A stretch of DNA of 64,000 bases, from NCBI RefSeq assembly GCF_031127805.1, contig NZ_JARXHW010000023.1, forward strand, positions 1 through 64,000. Reading direction: 5' to 3'. A program made the position numbers and the translations under genes. The stretch comes from Thalassobacterium maritimum (GTDB lineage: Bacteria; Verrucomicrobiota; Verrucomicrobiia; Opitutales; Coraliomargaritaceae). The stretch's first letter is position 1, and the number at the start of each line of letters is the position of its first letter. The notes beneath the pieces were generated by a model. It was given only the letters and a program-made list of their open reading frames with translations. It ran no database searches and had not been told where the DNA came from. Of this stretch, positions 11,011 through 19,821 are shown piece after piece.

Positions 11011-12042
11011 ATGCCAGTAGCAACACCAAAACAATACGAAGCGATGCTCGACGCCGCCCAAAAGGGCAACTACGCCTACCCGGCCGTCAACGTGACTTCG
11101 ATCACCACAATCAATGCCGCACTCAAAGCATTCTCCGATGCGAAAACTGACGGAATCATCCAGGTTTCCACAGGTGGCGGTCAATTTGCATCCGGTCTGA
11201 ATGTTGGCGATGCCGCGTTCGGTGCCATCGTATTGGCCGAAGCGACTCATATTCTTGCTGAAAAGCATGATGTGTTGGTTGCCCTGCACACCGACCACTG
11301 CCACCCAGAAAAGGTGGACGGCTTCCTGAAGCCCCTCCTCGAAGCTTCTCGCAAGCGCATTGCAGAAGGTAAGGGTCCCCTCTTCCAGTCACACATGTTT
11401 GACGGTTCTGTCGTCGACCTTAAGGAAAACCTCGAGATCTCCAAGGCACTGCTTAAGGAGTGTGCTGAGCTCGACATCATCCTTGAAGTTGAAGCTGGTT
11501 GCGTCGGCGGCGAAGAAGACGGCCACGACACCTCAGGCCTGCCCGCTGAAAAGCTCTACACCACTCCAGAAGACATGGTTGAAGTTTACGAAGCCCTCCA
11601 GCCAATCGGCCGCTTCCTCTTCGCTGCAACTTTCGGTAACGTGCACGGCGCTTACAAGCCCGGCTCCGTAAAGCTGAAGCCAACCATCCTACGTGACGGT
11701 CAAAAAGCAGTGACTGATAAGCATGGTGAGGACGCGCTCATGGACCTCGTCTTCCACGGCGGCTCTGGCTCCGAGCTTAGCGACATCCGCGAAACACTTG
11801 AGTATGGTGTGGTCAAGATGAACATCGACACCGACACACAGTACGCATTCACACGCCCAATCGTCACACACATCTGCGAAAACATCGAAGGTGTGCTCAA
11901 GATCGACGGCGAAGTTGGCAACAAGAAGGTCTACGACCCACGCGGCTACCTCAAGAAGGCAGAGAAGAACATGGCGGATCGCTTGATGCAGGCTGCCGAC
12001 GACCTCTGCTCCACAGGCAAAACAATCTTCGGCACAGTCTAA
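11011..12042 (+). CDS. fbaA: class II fructose-bisphosphate aldolase
   Basis: This 343-residue zinc-dependent aldolase cleaves fructose 1,6-bisphosphate to dihydroxyacetone phosphate and glyceraldehyde 3-phosphate. The metal-binding cluster is LHTDHCHPEKVDGF. The second signature is LDIILEVEAGCVGGEEDG, and a GGSGS phosphate loop follows near residue 252 (VFHGGSGSELSDI). Length and motifs fit the E. coli FbaA-like class IIa group, about 340-360 residues. It is monocistronic, bounded by an intrinsic terminator at 12068-12102. It is a natural partner of the fructose pathway encoded 4 kb away, because FruK makes its substrate. Codon use is noticeably biased, as expected for a highly expressed glycolytic gene. 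Confidence 0.95.
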   Translation: MPVATPKQYEAMLDAAQKGNYAYPAVNVTSITTINAALKAFSDAKTDGIIQVSTGGGQFASGLNVGDAAFGAIVLAEATHILAEKHDVLVALHTDHCHPEKVDGFLKPLLEASRKRIAEGKGPLFQSHMFDGSVVDLKENLEISKALLKECAELDIILEVEAGCVGGEEDGHDTSGLPAEKLYTTPEDMVEVYEALQPIGRFLFAATFGNVHGAYKPGSVKLKPTILRDGQKAVTDKHGEDALMDLVFHGGSGSELSDIRETLEYGVVKMNIDTDTQYAFTRPIVTHICENIEGVLKIDGEVGNKKVYDPRGYLKKAEKNMADRLMQAADDLCSTGKTIFGTV

Positions 12043-12067
12043 AGCAGCCGACTGATTTTATTTTTTC

Positions 12068-12102
12068 AAAGCCGGATTCCGCTCAGCGGGTCCGGCTTTT
12101 TT
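12068..12102 (+). terminator. intrinsic terminator after fbaA
   Basis: AAGCCGGA and TCCGGCTT form an 8-bp stem around a 14-base loop, followed by a T run (ctttttt). It starts 26 bases after the aldolase stop codon. Confidence 0.85.
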
Positions 12103-12262
12103 GCTTCACCGATTTCACACTTGATACGCGAGTATGAAAGCAAGCAAAGCCACAGAATCACGAGAGCTGGACAAGTCGCGGATGCATGCTTTAAGTGCGC
12201 TGGGGGGCAAGTATCTACAGAACGACTTGTAATCACCTCCGCGCTCTATAATTAAAACACGT

Positions 12263-12841
12263 ATGCAAACAAACGACTCCGGATATAATCCACTCGATGA
12301 TATTGACAGAGTCCTCGTCGATGAGGACACGATTAAGAACCGATTAAAAGAATTGGGCCAAGAAATCACCGAAACGTATGCAGGACGTGATGTCGCAGTC
12401 ATCGCCATAATAAATGGAGCCATTATTTTCGTTGCCGACCTGATCCGCGAGCTCAACATCCCGCTCCAACTCGACTGTGTCCGCATCTCCAGCTACAGCG
12501 ACGATATGAAGCCCGTACAAACCCCAGAGGTGATCGACAAAGTCCGGCTGGATCTGAAAGACATGGATGTGCTGGTAATTGACGACATTCTTGACTCTGG
12601 CAACACACTGGCCCGCGTGACCGAAATGTTCCGAGCAATGGGCCCCGCCAGCCTAAAAACCTGCGTTTTATTAGATAAAAAGACTACGCGCACGGTCGAT
12701 TTCGAGGCCGATTTTGTCGGATTCAAGATACCTGACGAATTTGTAGTCGGCTATGGCCTCGATTTTGCAGAGCGCTACCGCCAACTCCCCTGTATCGGCG
12801 TCTTGCGACCAGAACTGCAGAACCCACCCGAGTGGGGCTAA
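12263..12841 (+). CDS. hpt: hypoxanthine phosphoribosyltransferase
   Basis: This 192-residue purine salvage enzyme joins hypoxanthine (and probably guanine) to PRPP to give IMP or GMP. The PRPP-binding loop is VLVIDDILDSGNTLA at about residues 96-110, with the paired acidic residues. The upstream AIINGAIIFVADLIREL segment and the C-terminal EFVVGYGLDFAERYRQLP purine-pocket region are typical of bacterial Hpt. Its length is normal (180-190). It follows the aldolase terminator and appears to be a single-gene unit. The 190 bases after it contain only low-complexity agcaagc-type sequence and no recognisable gene. Confidence 0.93.
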   Translation: MQTNDSGYNPLDDIDRVLVDEDTIKNRLKELGQEITETYAGRDVAVIAIINGAIIFVADLIRELNIPLQLDCVRISSYSDDMKPVQTPEVIDKVRLDLKDMDVLVIDDILDSGNTLARVTEMFRAMGPASLKTCVLLDKKTTRTVDFEADFVGFKIPDEFVVGYGLDFAERYRQLPCIGVLRPELQNPPEWG

Positions 12842-13031
12842 GCGATCAAGCGGGCCAGCGAGCAAGCAAGTTAGCAAGCCAACACGAAACGAAGCCCTCA
12901 GCATGGTAAACGCTATGCCACGTTTGAGCGATTATCCAAGTAAAACTAAGCATCGTTCCTACTAAACTATTGAACTAAAAGCTTTATTACTAGTCCCAAA
13001 GCAGCATAGTAATCTCCAATTTCTGTCTACC

Positions 13032-13676
13032 ATGAAAACTGTTGCCATAATCGAAGACCAAACAGCCATCCGCGAGATGGTCAGCCAGGCTGTAATTGAC
13101 CCCAGCGAATACAACGTAATCATCGAAAGTGGCGATGGGCAAATAGGTTGTGACAGTTGCCTAGAGCAGAAGCCTGAATTCGTGATACTCGATGTGATGC
13201 TGCCCAACCTAAATGGCACGGAAATACTACGCATCTTCCGGGAAAAGATACCAGAGACCCAGGTATTGATCTTTTCAGGCTATCAAAGCCCAAGCCTAGT
13301 ACGTGAACTGCTACAAGCGGGCGCTCATGGATTCGTTGAAAAATCAGCGCCCCTCTCCGAACTACGCAAAGGGATCGAAATCGTCTCGAATGGCGGCAGT
13401 TACTTCGGCCCCGAAGTCGCGCTATTGTTGCGCGAGGCGATGGCAGACCCTCGGTCAAGCGACTCTGGCATAAACATTTTGACCAAGCGCGAACGTGAGA
13501 TCTTACAACTCATCGCTGAAAGTCACAGCACTCGCGACATTGCCGCCAAATTAAGCATTAGCGTGAAAACTGCGGAAAACCACCGCACCAATCTGATGCG
13601 CAAGCTCGACCTACACGACGTCGCCAGCCTCACTCGCTACGCGATTAACAACGGCCTCATCTCGATCGGCAACTAA
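13032..13676 (+). CDS. NarL/FixJ-type response regulator
   Basis: This 214-residue two-component regulator has a receiver domain (about 1-120). The acidic pocket is IIEDQ, the phospho-acceptor is Asp54 in VILDVMLPNLNG, and the switch Lys is Lys104 in FVEKSAPL. A LuxR-type helix-turn-helix follows at about 148-205 (LTKREREILQLIAESHSTRDI, then KTAENHRTNLMRKLDLH). It would bind DNA once phosphorylated by a histidine kinase. No kinase gene lies in this window, so its partner is encoded elsewhere and its targets are unknown. Confidence 0.9.
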   Translation: MKTVAIIEDQTAIREMVSQAVIDPSEYNVIIESGDGQIGCDSCLEQKPEFVILDVMLPNLNGTEILRIFREKIPETQVLIFSGYQSPSLVRELLQAGAHGFVEKSAPLSELRKGIEIVSNGGSYFGPEVALLLREAMADPRSSDSGINILTKREREILQLIAESHSTRDIAAKLSISVKTAENHRTNLMRKLDLHDVASLTRYAINNGLISIGN

Positions 13677-13680
13677 GGTC

Positions 13681-13738
13681 GACTCCGGCCCAAAATCAGC
13701 CACAGACTCCGGCCCAAAATCAGCCACAGACTCCGGCC
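13681..13738. repeat. 24-bp tandem repeat spanning the cbiX-like stop codon
   Basis: The unit gactccggcccaaaatcagccaca occurs at 13681-13704 and 13705-13728, with a 10-base partial copy at 13729-13738. The unit is eight codons long. On the minus strand it carries the last codons and the TGA of the chelatase gene, so a second in-frame TGA follows the first by 24 bases. It fills the whole gap between two convergent genes. Confidence 0.9.
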
Positions 13739-14544
13739 AGACGATCGGCCAAAAGATCTAGCAACAAAGGATGCTCTGCCAGCAGCGGAGTGGTCCGAAT
13801 GAGCTCAAAGGCCCCGGCCTCCTGCAGGCCTGCACAGATTTCAGCCACATCGCCTCCCTCGCCTGCGTGGCGTCCAGGCAGCAAGAAAAACATGGCAAGG
13901 ATCAGTGGTCCGCCCGCGAAAGACTCCAACTGACCGAGTTTTTCTAGTAAGGGTTCGTTAAAAGCATAGGCCTCGCCCTCGCGTCGCTCCATCGAGCAAG
14001 GCTGTACCGCTCCGTCAGGCAAGTCCAACAACTGACTGAGCTGGCGCGCCACCGCGTTTCGCACACGGTTGACCTCAAGAATCGGCGAACCATGATCCAC
14101 TAGCGCAACTTTGGCCTGTTGCCAATTGGGAAGCGCTCGCAACTGATCCGCCAAAATCTGTGCTAAGCGCAAATCGGGCGAATCCATATTCGCCCCTGCC
14201 AGCACAGGCGCGATCCGAACAGAAAGCTCCGGACAGTCCAATTGCAACTCCGCCACGACTCGGGGCAAATAGTCCAATATCGCCAAACTCGGCCCGAGGA
14301 AGAGCGGCAGGCACACAAAGTTTCGCTGCCCCTGTGCAATGTGCTCTCGCAAGCGCCGCTTTACGATCGTCGCCGGTTGCCCGCCCAACAATTCCGCGGG
14401 CACTTTGTGCGCATGCAAGAGACTCACCGCCTCAATCGACAGCTGCAAGCGCGCGGAAAGTGCATCCGCTAGGCCTCGCAAAGCGAGCGTCGCCTGCGGA
14501 CGAAGAGAGCCATTATCAACTAAAAATACAATGGGGGCGGTCAT
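13720..14544 (-). CDS. two-domain CbiX/SirB-like chelatase
   Basis: This 274-residue protein is built from two tandem CbiX-like halves. Such chelatases insert Co2+ or Fe2+ into sirohydrochlorin for cobalamin or siroheme synthesis. In the second half (about 144-274) both expected histidines are present: His151 in VDHGSPILEVNR and His226 in LPGRHAGEGGDVAEIC. In the first half the corresponding sites read VDNGSLRPQ (Asn11 for His) and LPLFLGPSLAILDYLP (no His). Only the C-terminal half should therefore bind metal. No other cobalamin or siroheme genes are adjacent, though hemF and hemE lie 28 kb away. It is monocistronic and its 3' end lies in a tandem repeat. Confidence 0.8.
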   Translation of the reverse strand: MTAPIVFLVDNGSLRPQATLALRGLADALSARLQLSIEAVSLLHAHKVPAELLGGQPATIVKRRLREHIAQGQRNFVCLPLFLGPSLAILDYLPRVVAELQLDCPELSVRIAPVLAGANMDSPDLRLAQILADQLRALPNWQQAKVALVDHGSPILEVNRVRNAVARQLSQLLDLPDGAVQPCSMERREGEAYAFNEPLLEKLGQLESFAGGPLILAMFFLLPGRHAGEGGDVAEICAGLQEAGAFELIRTTPLLAEHPLLLDLLADRLAGVCG

Positions 14545-14628
14545 AAAATGGAAAAGTAAACGATAATTTCTCCAGACTTTTAGGAAAATGTTTGCGAGTT
14601 ACAAATCATACCACCACATTCTGAAAAC

Positions 14629-15252
14629 ATGAATAAGATCGGCCGCACATTTCTTACTCTGCTATTAGCAGTTTGCCTCCTCCCCGCCTGCACACGCAAG
14701 CAAGCACCTTCACAATATGGCAACGAAATGGGAAGCGGCAAGAGCAGTCAAGGCAGCAGCTTAAGCGACACAGGCGACTTTGGCGGGAACTACGTCCCAG
14801 AAGGCTCTTTCGACATGAGCCTCGACGGCAGCATTGATGGAGATGGCAACGGAGAACTGACACAGCGCGGTTCGCAGGGCATCGAAAATGGCATGTATGA
14901 AGGCTTCACTATGGTCGAAGGCGTATTGCCCTCGATTTACTTTGATTTCGACTCCTCTTCGGTGGCCGCTTCGGAACGCTCAAAACTACAACAAGCCGCA
15001 GACTACTTAGAGCAAAATTCTGGTTATCACATTTTAGTCGAAGGTCACTGCGACTGGTATGGCACCAGCGAGTATAACTTGGCGCTCGGCGATCGCCGCG
15101 CCAATAGCATCAGCGACTACCTCGGCACACTAGGCATCACTCCCCTCCGTGTCGAAAAGCTTTCCAAGGGCAGCCTCGAAGCCACCAGCGGGTTGTCCAA
15201 ATCACAGTCTTCGCAAGATCGTCGCGCAGACCTGATCCTACTCAAGAAATAG
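14629..15252 (+). CDS. Pal/OmpA-domain lipoprotein
   Basis: This 207-residue lipoprotein has a signal sequence ending in the lipobox LLPAC (Cys21), then a Ser/Gly-rich linker of about 75 residues. An OmpA-like peptidoglycan-binding domain follows (about 103-207; IYFDFDSSSV, then EGHCDWYGTSEYNLALGDRRANSI). The domain keeps the Asp and Arg that hold diaminopimelate. It is like Pal, which tethers the outer membrane to peptidoglycan. However, tolA, tolB and ybgF are not next to it, so the name pal is not firm. The linker is longer and more acidic than in E. coli Pal. A short hairpin at 15260-15282 may terminate it. Confidence 0.85.
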   Translation: MNKIGRTFLTLLLAVCLLPACTRKQAPSQYGNEMGSGKSSQGSSLSDTGDFGGNYVPEGSFDMSLDGSIDGDGNGELTQRGSQGIENGMYEGFTMVEGVLPSIYFDFDSSSVAASERSKLQQAADYLEQNSGYHILVEGHCDWYGTSEYNLALGDRRANSISDYLGTLGITPLRVEKLSKGSLEATSGLSKSQSSQDRRADLILLKK

Positions 15253-15259
15253 TCTCCGC

Positions 15260-15282
15260 AAAGGGGCGAACGACGCCTCTTT
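15260..15282. terminator. bidirectional hairpin between convergent genes
   Basis: AAAGGGGCG and CGCCTCTTT form a 9-bp stem (one G-T pair) around AACGA, with A and T at the flanks on either strand. It lies between the 3' ends of the Pal-like gene and the GH13 gene and could stop both. Confidence 0.5.
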
Positions 15283-15319
15283 ACCTGTAGCAAGTAGCCA
15301 GCTTGCCAGCAGATTCACT

Positions 15320-16702
15320 TTAGAGCGAGTGCGCCTCCAAAAGCCAATAGCCCCATGGGCTTAAGGTGATATTCTCACGGGCAGACAGATGATGAGACTG
15401 GTCCGTCAAGACATCACGATAGCGGCCAGCCAGCGCGGGATCATCGATTGTAACACGGGCAGATTCGGGCGAGAGATTCAGAATCGCGATAATTTTGTCT
15501 CCATTTTTCTGCCGGTAAAAGGCCCAAACTTGCGCATCCACTCCTGTCTGAAAATTCACGAATGCTCCGCCATGCGCGCCATTCCACAAAGCTTGATTGC
15601 GTTTCTTCCACTGGAATAGGCGCGTCAACAATGCACGTTGCGAATGTGGGCGCCACTCAATGAGGTCCTTGTCAAAGAAGCGCAACATTTTGTCCAAGCC
15701 CGCTTCCTCTCCATTATAAATCATTGGCATGCCAGGCGCCGCAAAGGTGTAAGCCCGCAAAACAGCAGCGGCTGGTCCATAGTCTTCCTGCACGGTGGAG
15801 TGCCAACTGTTTTCGTCATGATTACTGAGGAAGCGCATGCGAATCGCCTGCCTTGGATATTTCTCGTCCTGCTCATAGCTTTCGTAATCAGCCAAATCTT
15901 TGGCATCAATTTCCCCCGCCTTGAGCTTGCGCATCTCCCCCATCTGGTGCCAGGCGTAGCTCATTTCAAACGCTTGCTGGTGAAATTCCGGCAACTGCCC
16001 TTCCGCCAACATAAAGACGGGAGCCACCTGATTCAACGCCTGACGCGCTTGATTCCAGAACGCAGTCGGCACCTCCTCGGCCACATCGCAGCGGTAGCCG
16101 TCGACCCCATATTCACGCACCCAATATTCCATCGCATCGATCATGGCGAGCCGCAGACCATCGTTCGCATAGTTTAAGGCGATCACGTCGGTCCAATCCT
16201 CGACAGGGGGAATAAAGTCCCCGGCTTCGTTGGTCTCATAAAATTCTGGATTAGTGAGCGTCCATGGATGGTCCCATGCAGTATGATTCGCGACCCAGTC
16301 TATGATCACGTACATGCCCAGCTCATGCGCGCGATCCACCAGCGCCTTGAAATCCGCCCCACTGCCGAACTCAGGGTTGACCGACTTATAATCGCGGACC
16401 GAGTAGTAACTACCCAAGCTGCCCTTACGATTTGCCTCACCGATCTCGTGAATCGGCATAATCCAGATCAAGTCGATCCCCATCGCCTTGATTTGCGGCA
16501 AATAAGCAGTCACTTGCTCGAAGCGCCCCTGTGGCGAGAACTGGCGCACGTTCACTTCATAAATACCCACATTCTTAGACCAATCCGGATACATTCCAAA
16601 GGGAGCCTGCGTCGCTGGGCACACCAGTGTGCCCAGCAAACTAAAAGCGAAAATGGTAGCGAATAGGAATCGGGAAAGTCGTTGCAGCATATGATTAAAC
16701 AT
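15320..16702 (-). CDS. secreted GH13 alpha-amylase family enzyme
   Basis: This is a glycoside hydrolase family 13 protein acting on alpha-glucans. The conserved regions appear in order: VIIDWVANHT (region I), VDGYRCDVAEEVP (region II, nucleophile Asp), VFMLAEGQ (region III, acid/base Glu) and FLSNHDENSW (region IV, Asp). A small beta-sandwich C-terminal domain follows. The frame is open to an ATG at 16804, but a standard signal peptide begins only at MFNHMLQRLSRFLFATIFAF. ATG 16702 (460 residues) is therefore preferred; 16690 is the next choice. The export signal suggests a periplasmic or outer-surface enzyme. It is monocistronic between convergent pal-like and divergent nadA. Exact specificity (amylase or neopullulanase-like) cannot be read. 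Confidence 0.88.
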   Translation of the reverse strand: MFNHMLQRLSRFLFATIFAFSLLGTLVCPATQAPFGMYPDWSKNVGIYEVNVRQFSPQGRFEQVTAYLPQIKAMGIDLIWIMPIHEIGEANRKGSLGSYYSVRDYKSVNPEFGSGADFKALVDRAHELGMYVIIDWVANHTAWDHPWTLTNPEFYETNEAGDFIPPVEDWTDVIALNYANDGLRLAMIDAMEYWVREYGVDGYRCDVAEEVPTAFWNQARQALNQVAPVFMLAEGQLPEFHQQAFEMSYAWHQMGEMRKLKAGEIDAKDLADYESYEQDEKYPRQAIRMRFLSNHDENSWHSTVQEDYGPAAAVLRAYTFAAPGMPMIYNGEEAGLDKMLRFFDKDLIEWRPHSQRALLTRLFQWKKRNQALWNGAHGGAFVNFQTGVDAQVWAFYRQKNGDKIIAILNLSPESARVTIDDPALAGRYRDVLTDQSHHLSARENITLSPWGYWLLEAHSL

Positions 16703-16882
16703 GCGGCTATACATGCGACACACAATTACAGGCCCAGTTTGACGGTTGACTTCCACGACAATGAAGCCCTTAGGCCATTCGCTGCTGGATTGAAATTCTT
16801 TCAATGTTCATTAACATAGCGCTTAACTTCGCTTTACAGAGCTGCAAGCATCTGCACTCTCTCTGCATCACCAAAACTGAAA

Positions 16883-17869
16883 ATGGCCACTGCAACACTC
16901 AATTACGAACCCATGGTCTTCAATCCCAAGCTCGGGAATGAAGCGCCTCTCACTGCGATCCAAGAAGAGATCCTTGCACTCAAAAAAGAGCGTAACGCCC
17001 TAATTCTGGCGCATAATTATCAGATCGACGCGATTCAGCGCGTGGCTGATTACGTGGGCGACTCCCTAGGGCTGGCTTACAAAGCCGAAGAGGCCGACAC
17101 TGACTGCATCGTGTTCTGTGGTGTGCACTTCATGGCGGAGACGGCTAAGATCGTCAACCCGAACAAGCCTGTGCTGCTGCCTGAGATGGACGCTGGCTGC
17201 TCCCTATCCGACTCCTGCCCAGCCGAAAAACTAGCTGCCTATAAGGAGGCAAATCCCAATGTCTACGTCGTCGCCTACATTAATTGCTCGGCCGGCGTCA
17301 AAGCCCTCTCCGATGTGATCTGCACCAGTGGCAATGCTATGAAGATCGTCGAAAAGGTCCCCGCGGACCGCGACATTCTGTTCGTGCCGGACCAAAACCT
17401 GGGGCAATGGGTCAGCAAGCAGACCGGCCGCGAAATGCAGCTGTGGCCAGGCTCCTGCTATGCGCACGTGCTATTCACACAGCAGGCGATCGAACGCCTG
17501 AAGTTAAAATTCCCCGACGCATTGGTGGTCGCACACCCGGAATGTGTTGAAACTGTGCGCGACAATGCGGACGAGGTTTGCAGTACCGAAAAGATGATCG
17601 GCTTCTGCCGCGATTGCGATGCGGAGCAAATCATCGTCGTTACTGAAACTGGCATGATCCACCGCTTGCAGCGTGAGATCCCGGAAAAAACTTTCATCGC
17701 GGGCCCGACCGACACCTGCGCTTGCAACGACTGCCGCTTTATGAAGATGAACACCATCGAAAAGCTGCGTGATTGCCTGCGCGATATGTCACCACAAATC
17801 GAGATGCCCGAAGACATTCGCTTGAAAGCCTACGCACCGATCAAGCGCATGCTTGAATGGAGCAAGTGA
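16883..17869 (+). CDS. nadA: quinolinate synthase
   Basis: This 328-residue [4Fe-4S] enzyme condenses iminoaspartate with dihydroxyacetone phosphate to quinolinate, the first ring of de novo NAD. The probable cluster ligands are Cys106 (DAGCSLSDSC), Cys221 (VAHPECVETV) and Cys284 (CNDCRFMKMNT). The substrate motifs ILAHNYQ and FCGVHFMAETAKI are intact. It is notably Cys-rich overall. nadB and nadC are not adjacent. The downstream MFS gene begins within or just after its 3' end, so the two are probably co-transcribed. Confidence 0.95.
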   Translation: MATATLNYEPMVFNPKLGNEAPLTAIQEEILALKKERNALILAHNYQIDAIQRVADYVGDSLGLAYKAEEADTDCIVFCGVHFMAETAKIVNPNKPVLLPEMDAGCSLSDSCPAEKLAAYKEANPNVYVVAYINCSAGVKALSDVICTSGNAMKIVEKVPADRDILFVPDQNLGQWVSKQTGREMQLWPGSCYAHVLFTQQAIERLKLKFPDALVVAHPECVETVRDNADEVCSTEKMIGFCRDCDAEQIIVVTETGMIHRLQREIPEKTFIAGPTDTCACNDCRFMKMNTIEKLRDCLRDMSPQIEMPEDIRLKAYAPIKRMLEWSK

Positions 17870-17903
17870 AGCGTATCGAACGTTCCAAAAAGGACGTTCA
17901 ATT

Positions 17904-19130
17904 GTGAATAACACTCAACATTCCATTTCAGAGCTTCAACGCTCGAAATTCGCTCGCGCGACCTACCGCAACGACCTGTTGCGCGCCCCTTGCTTGGGCA
18001 TACTCGAAGCGGGCTGGCAGACCTTTGCGCTCGTAATTGCCATTCGCTACTTTGACGCGAGCGAAACGCACAAGTCGTTCATCGCCGGCGCGGGGCCGAT
18101 CGGATTCCTACTCACCCCACTGACCTTATATCTGGCAGCCAGCCTACGCGCCACACCCGCACAGGCTTGCGCAGTGGTCTTTGGCGCGGCTGCCGTACTC
18201 CTGACTGGGGCCAGCCTGGCGCAGTCGCTCTTCTTCTTCACAGTCTTTGTCGTCACGAGTCAGGTGGCCGCGGTGCAACAGGGCCCCCTGATGCTACAGG
18301 TCTACACGGAAAACTACAGCCGCTCCGAGCGCGGACGTCGCATGACCTGGCCCTTTATTTTAACAGCATTTTGCTCCATCGGATTTGCATTTTGCGGGGG
18401 CCGCCTACTGGACCAAAAGATCGAGGCCTACCATTGGATTTTTGTGGGCATGTTACTCGCTGCAGCGATCTGCGCGCTGGTAGGCCTTCGCATCCCAAGC
18501 AGTCCACTCTCACGCGACAACATCGGCAACCCATGGCAAAGCTTTAGCCTCATTTGGAAGGATCGCTTCTTCGGCTACATCCTCGGCACTTGGATGCTAC
18601 TGGGCTTAGGGAACTTGCTCACATTACCGGTGCGGATCGATTACCTCGCCAATCCCAACTACGGCGTCAACGCTAGCAACACCACCATTGCGCTATTGAT
18701 GCTCGTGGTGCCTGCGGTGGTGCGTATCTTAAGCACCAAGATGTGGGGACATCTCTTCGATCGCATGCACTTTGTGACGACACGAAACCTACTGAATCTA
18801 TCATTCTTGCTCAGTATCGTGCTCTTCTTTTTCACCACCAACCTTTACGTGCTCACACTGGCGATGGCCTTCCAAGGGCTCTCACTCGGCGGCGGCAAAA
18901 TTTTCTGGAGCCTATGGGTCACTAAGATCGCGCCCGAATCGAAGGCCTCCTCCTATATGAGCATCCACATGGCACTCACCGGGCTGCGCGGGACCCTCGC
19001 TCCTTTCCTCGGCTACTATATCCTCAGTCGCTCCACGCCTGCCAGCGTAGCCACCATTGGCATGACGCTCATTATTATAGCCTGCGTACTCTTCGAGTTC
19101 GTGCGCGGGCATAAGCGCCTGCGGGAATAA
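17904..19130 (+). CDS. MFS transporter
   Basis: This major facilitator superfamily permease has about 12 hydrophobic segments over 408 residues, with the usual central break near residue 215 (RIPSSPLSRDNIGNPWQ). I do not recognise a substrate motif. The frame opens at ATG 17853, overlapping the nadA end. A GTG at 17904 has a well-placed AAGGA nine bases upstream and gives a more normal N-terminus, so I prefer it. Co-transcription with nadA is likely, but no link to NAD precursors is shown by the sequence. An exporter or sugar/peptide importer are equally possible. Confidence 0.8.
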   Translation: MNNTQHSISELQRSKFARATYRNDLLRAPCLGILEAGWQTFALVIAIRYFDASETHKSFIAGAGPIGFLLTPLTLYLAASLRATPAQACAVVFGAAAVLLTGASLAQSLFFFTVFVVTSQVAAVQQGPLMLQVYTENYSRSERGRRMTWPFILTAFCSIGFAFCGGRLLDQKIEAYHWIFVGMLLAAAICALVGLRIPSSPLSRDNIGNPWQSFSLIWKDRFFGYILGTWMLLGLGNLLTLPVRIDYLANPNYGVNASNTTIALLMLVVPAVVRILSTKMWGHLFDRMHFVTTRNLLNLSFLLSIVLFFFTTNLYVLTLAMAFQGLSLGGGKIFWSLWVTKIAPESKASSYMSIHMALTGLRGTLAPFLGYYILSRSTPASVATIGMTLIIIACVLFEFVRGHKRLRE

Positions 19131-19238
19131 AATGCCCCCCAAGGCAATCCCCAAAAGCCACAGCCACTGCCCGCTCCTTAGAGCTCGCTTCAAAAACCTA
19201 GTCAAGATGACTTGCAGTGTGCCTGCACTTTGACATTC

Positions 19239-19691
19239 ATGGCAGAAATGACAGACAAAACCCTTACCGTTTCCATTGGCACCGACCACGCGGGCTTCCC
19301 GCTCAAAGCGCCCATCGTCGCATTTTTAAAAGCACGCGGCTACGAAGTTATCGACTGCGGCTGCGACTCCGACACTTCTTGCGACTATCCCGACTTCATC
19401 CGTCCCGCGGCAGAGGCCGTGGCCTCTGGCAAGGCCGACTGCGGCATCGTGCTCGGAGGCTCTGGTAATGGTGAGGCAATCGTCGCCAATAAAGTCAAGG
19501 GCGTGCGTTGCGGACTCTGCTGGGACGAATGGTCGGCTCAAATGACCAAAGAGCACAACAACGCCAACTGCATCGCTATCGGGGCGCGCCCCGTGCCCGA
19601 GGAACTAGCACTTAAGATAGTCGGCATCTGGCTAGACGCCACATTCGAAGGCGGACGCCACGAGCGTCGTGTCGCCAAGATTGAAGGATAG
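19239..19691 (+). CDS. rpiB: ribose 5-phosphate isomerase B, Glu-type
   Basis: This 150-residue RpiB/LacAB-family isomerase interconverts ribose 5-phosphate and ribulose 5-phosphate. The family marks are VSIGTDHAGFPLK at the N-terminus, CGIVLGGSGNGEAIVANKV in the middle and EHNNANCIAIGARPV late. The E. coli-type catalytic Cys of the CGTGIG loop is absent. The loop reads GGSGNGE, as in the mycobacterial enzyme, where the Glu acts as the base. The frame is open to 19212, but MAEMTDKTLTVSIG at 19239 is the better start because the upstream nine residues resemble nothing in the family. It is the same strand as nadA-MFS but 108 bases away. Confidence 0.9.
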   Translation: MAEMTDKTLTVSIGTDHAGFPLKAPIVAFLKARGYEVIDCGCDSDTSCDYPDFIRPAAEAVASGKADCGIVLGGSGNGEAIVANKVKGVRCGLCWDEWSAQMTKEHNNANCIAIGARPVPEELALKIVGIWLDATFEGGRHERRVAKIEG

Positions 19692-19821
19692 CCTGCGCTC
19701 GACTATGTTTTTCCATTCGCAGCTTGAAAGAACGACTAGCTGTGCTCTCTCTATTTAATCACAACTGCATCAAACTATAGCGGTCTTCACCAGTGAAGCC
19801 CCCTACGAAATAATATTTACC

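Noticed and set aside
12134..12232. Possible 32-residue ORF between the aldolase terminator and hpt
   Set aside because: It has no ribosome-binding site or recognisable feature, and short open frames of this size are expected by chance.
12842..13031. Low-complexity agcaagc-type sequence after hpt
   Set aside because: Considered as a repeat array or small RNA, but there is no regular unit or stable fold that I can support.
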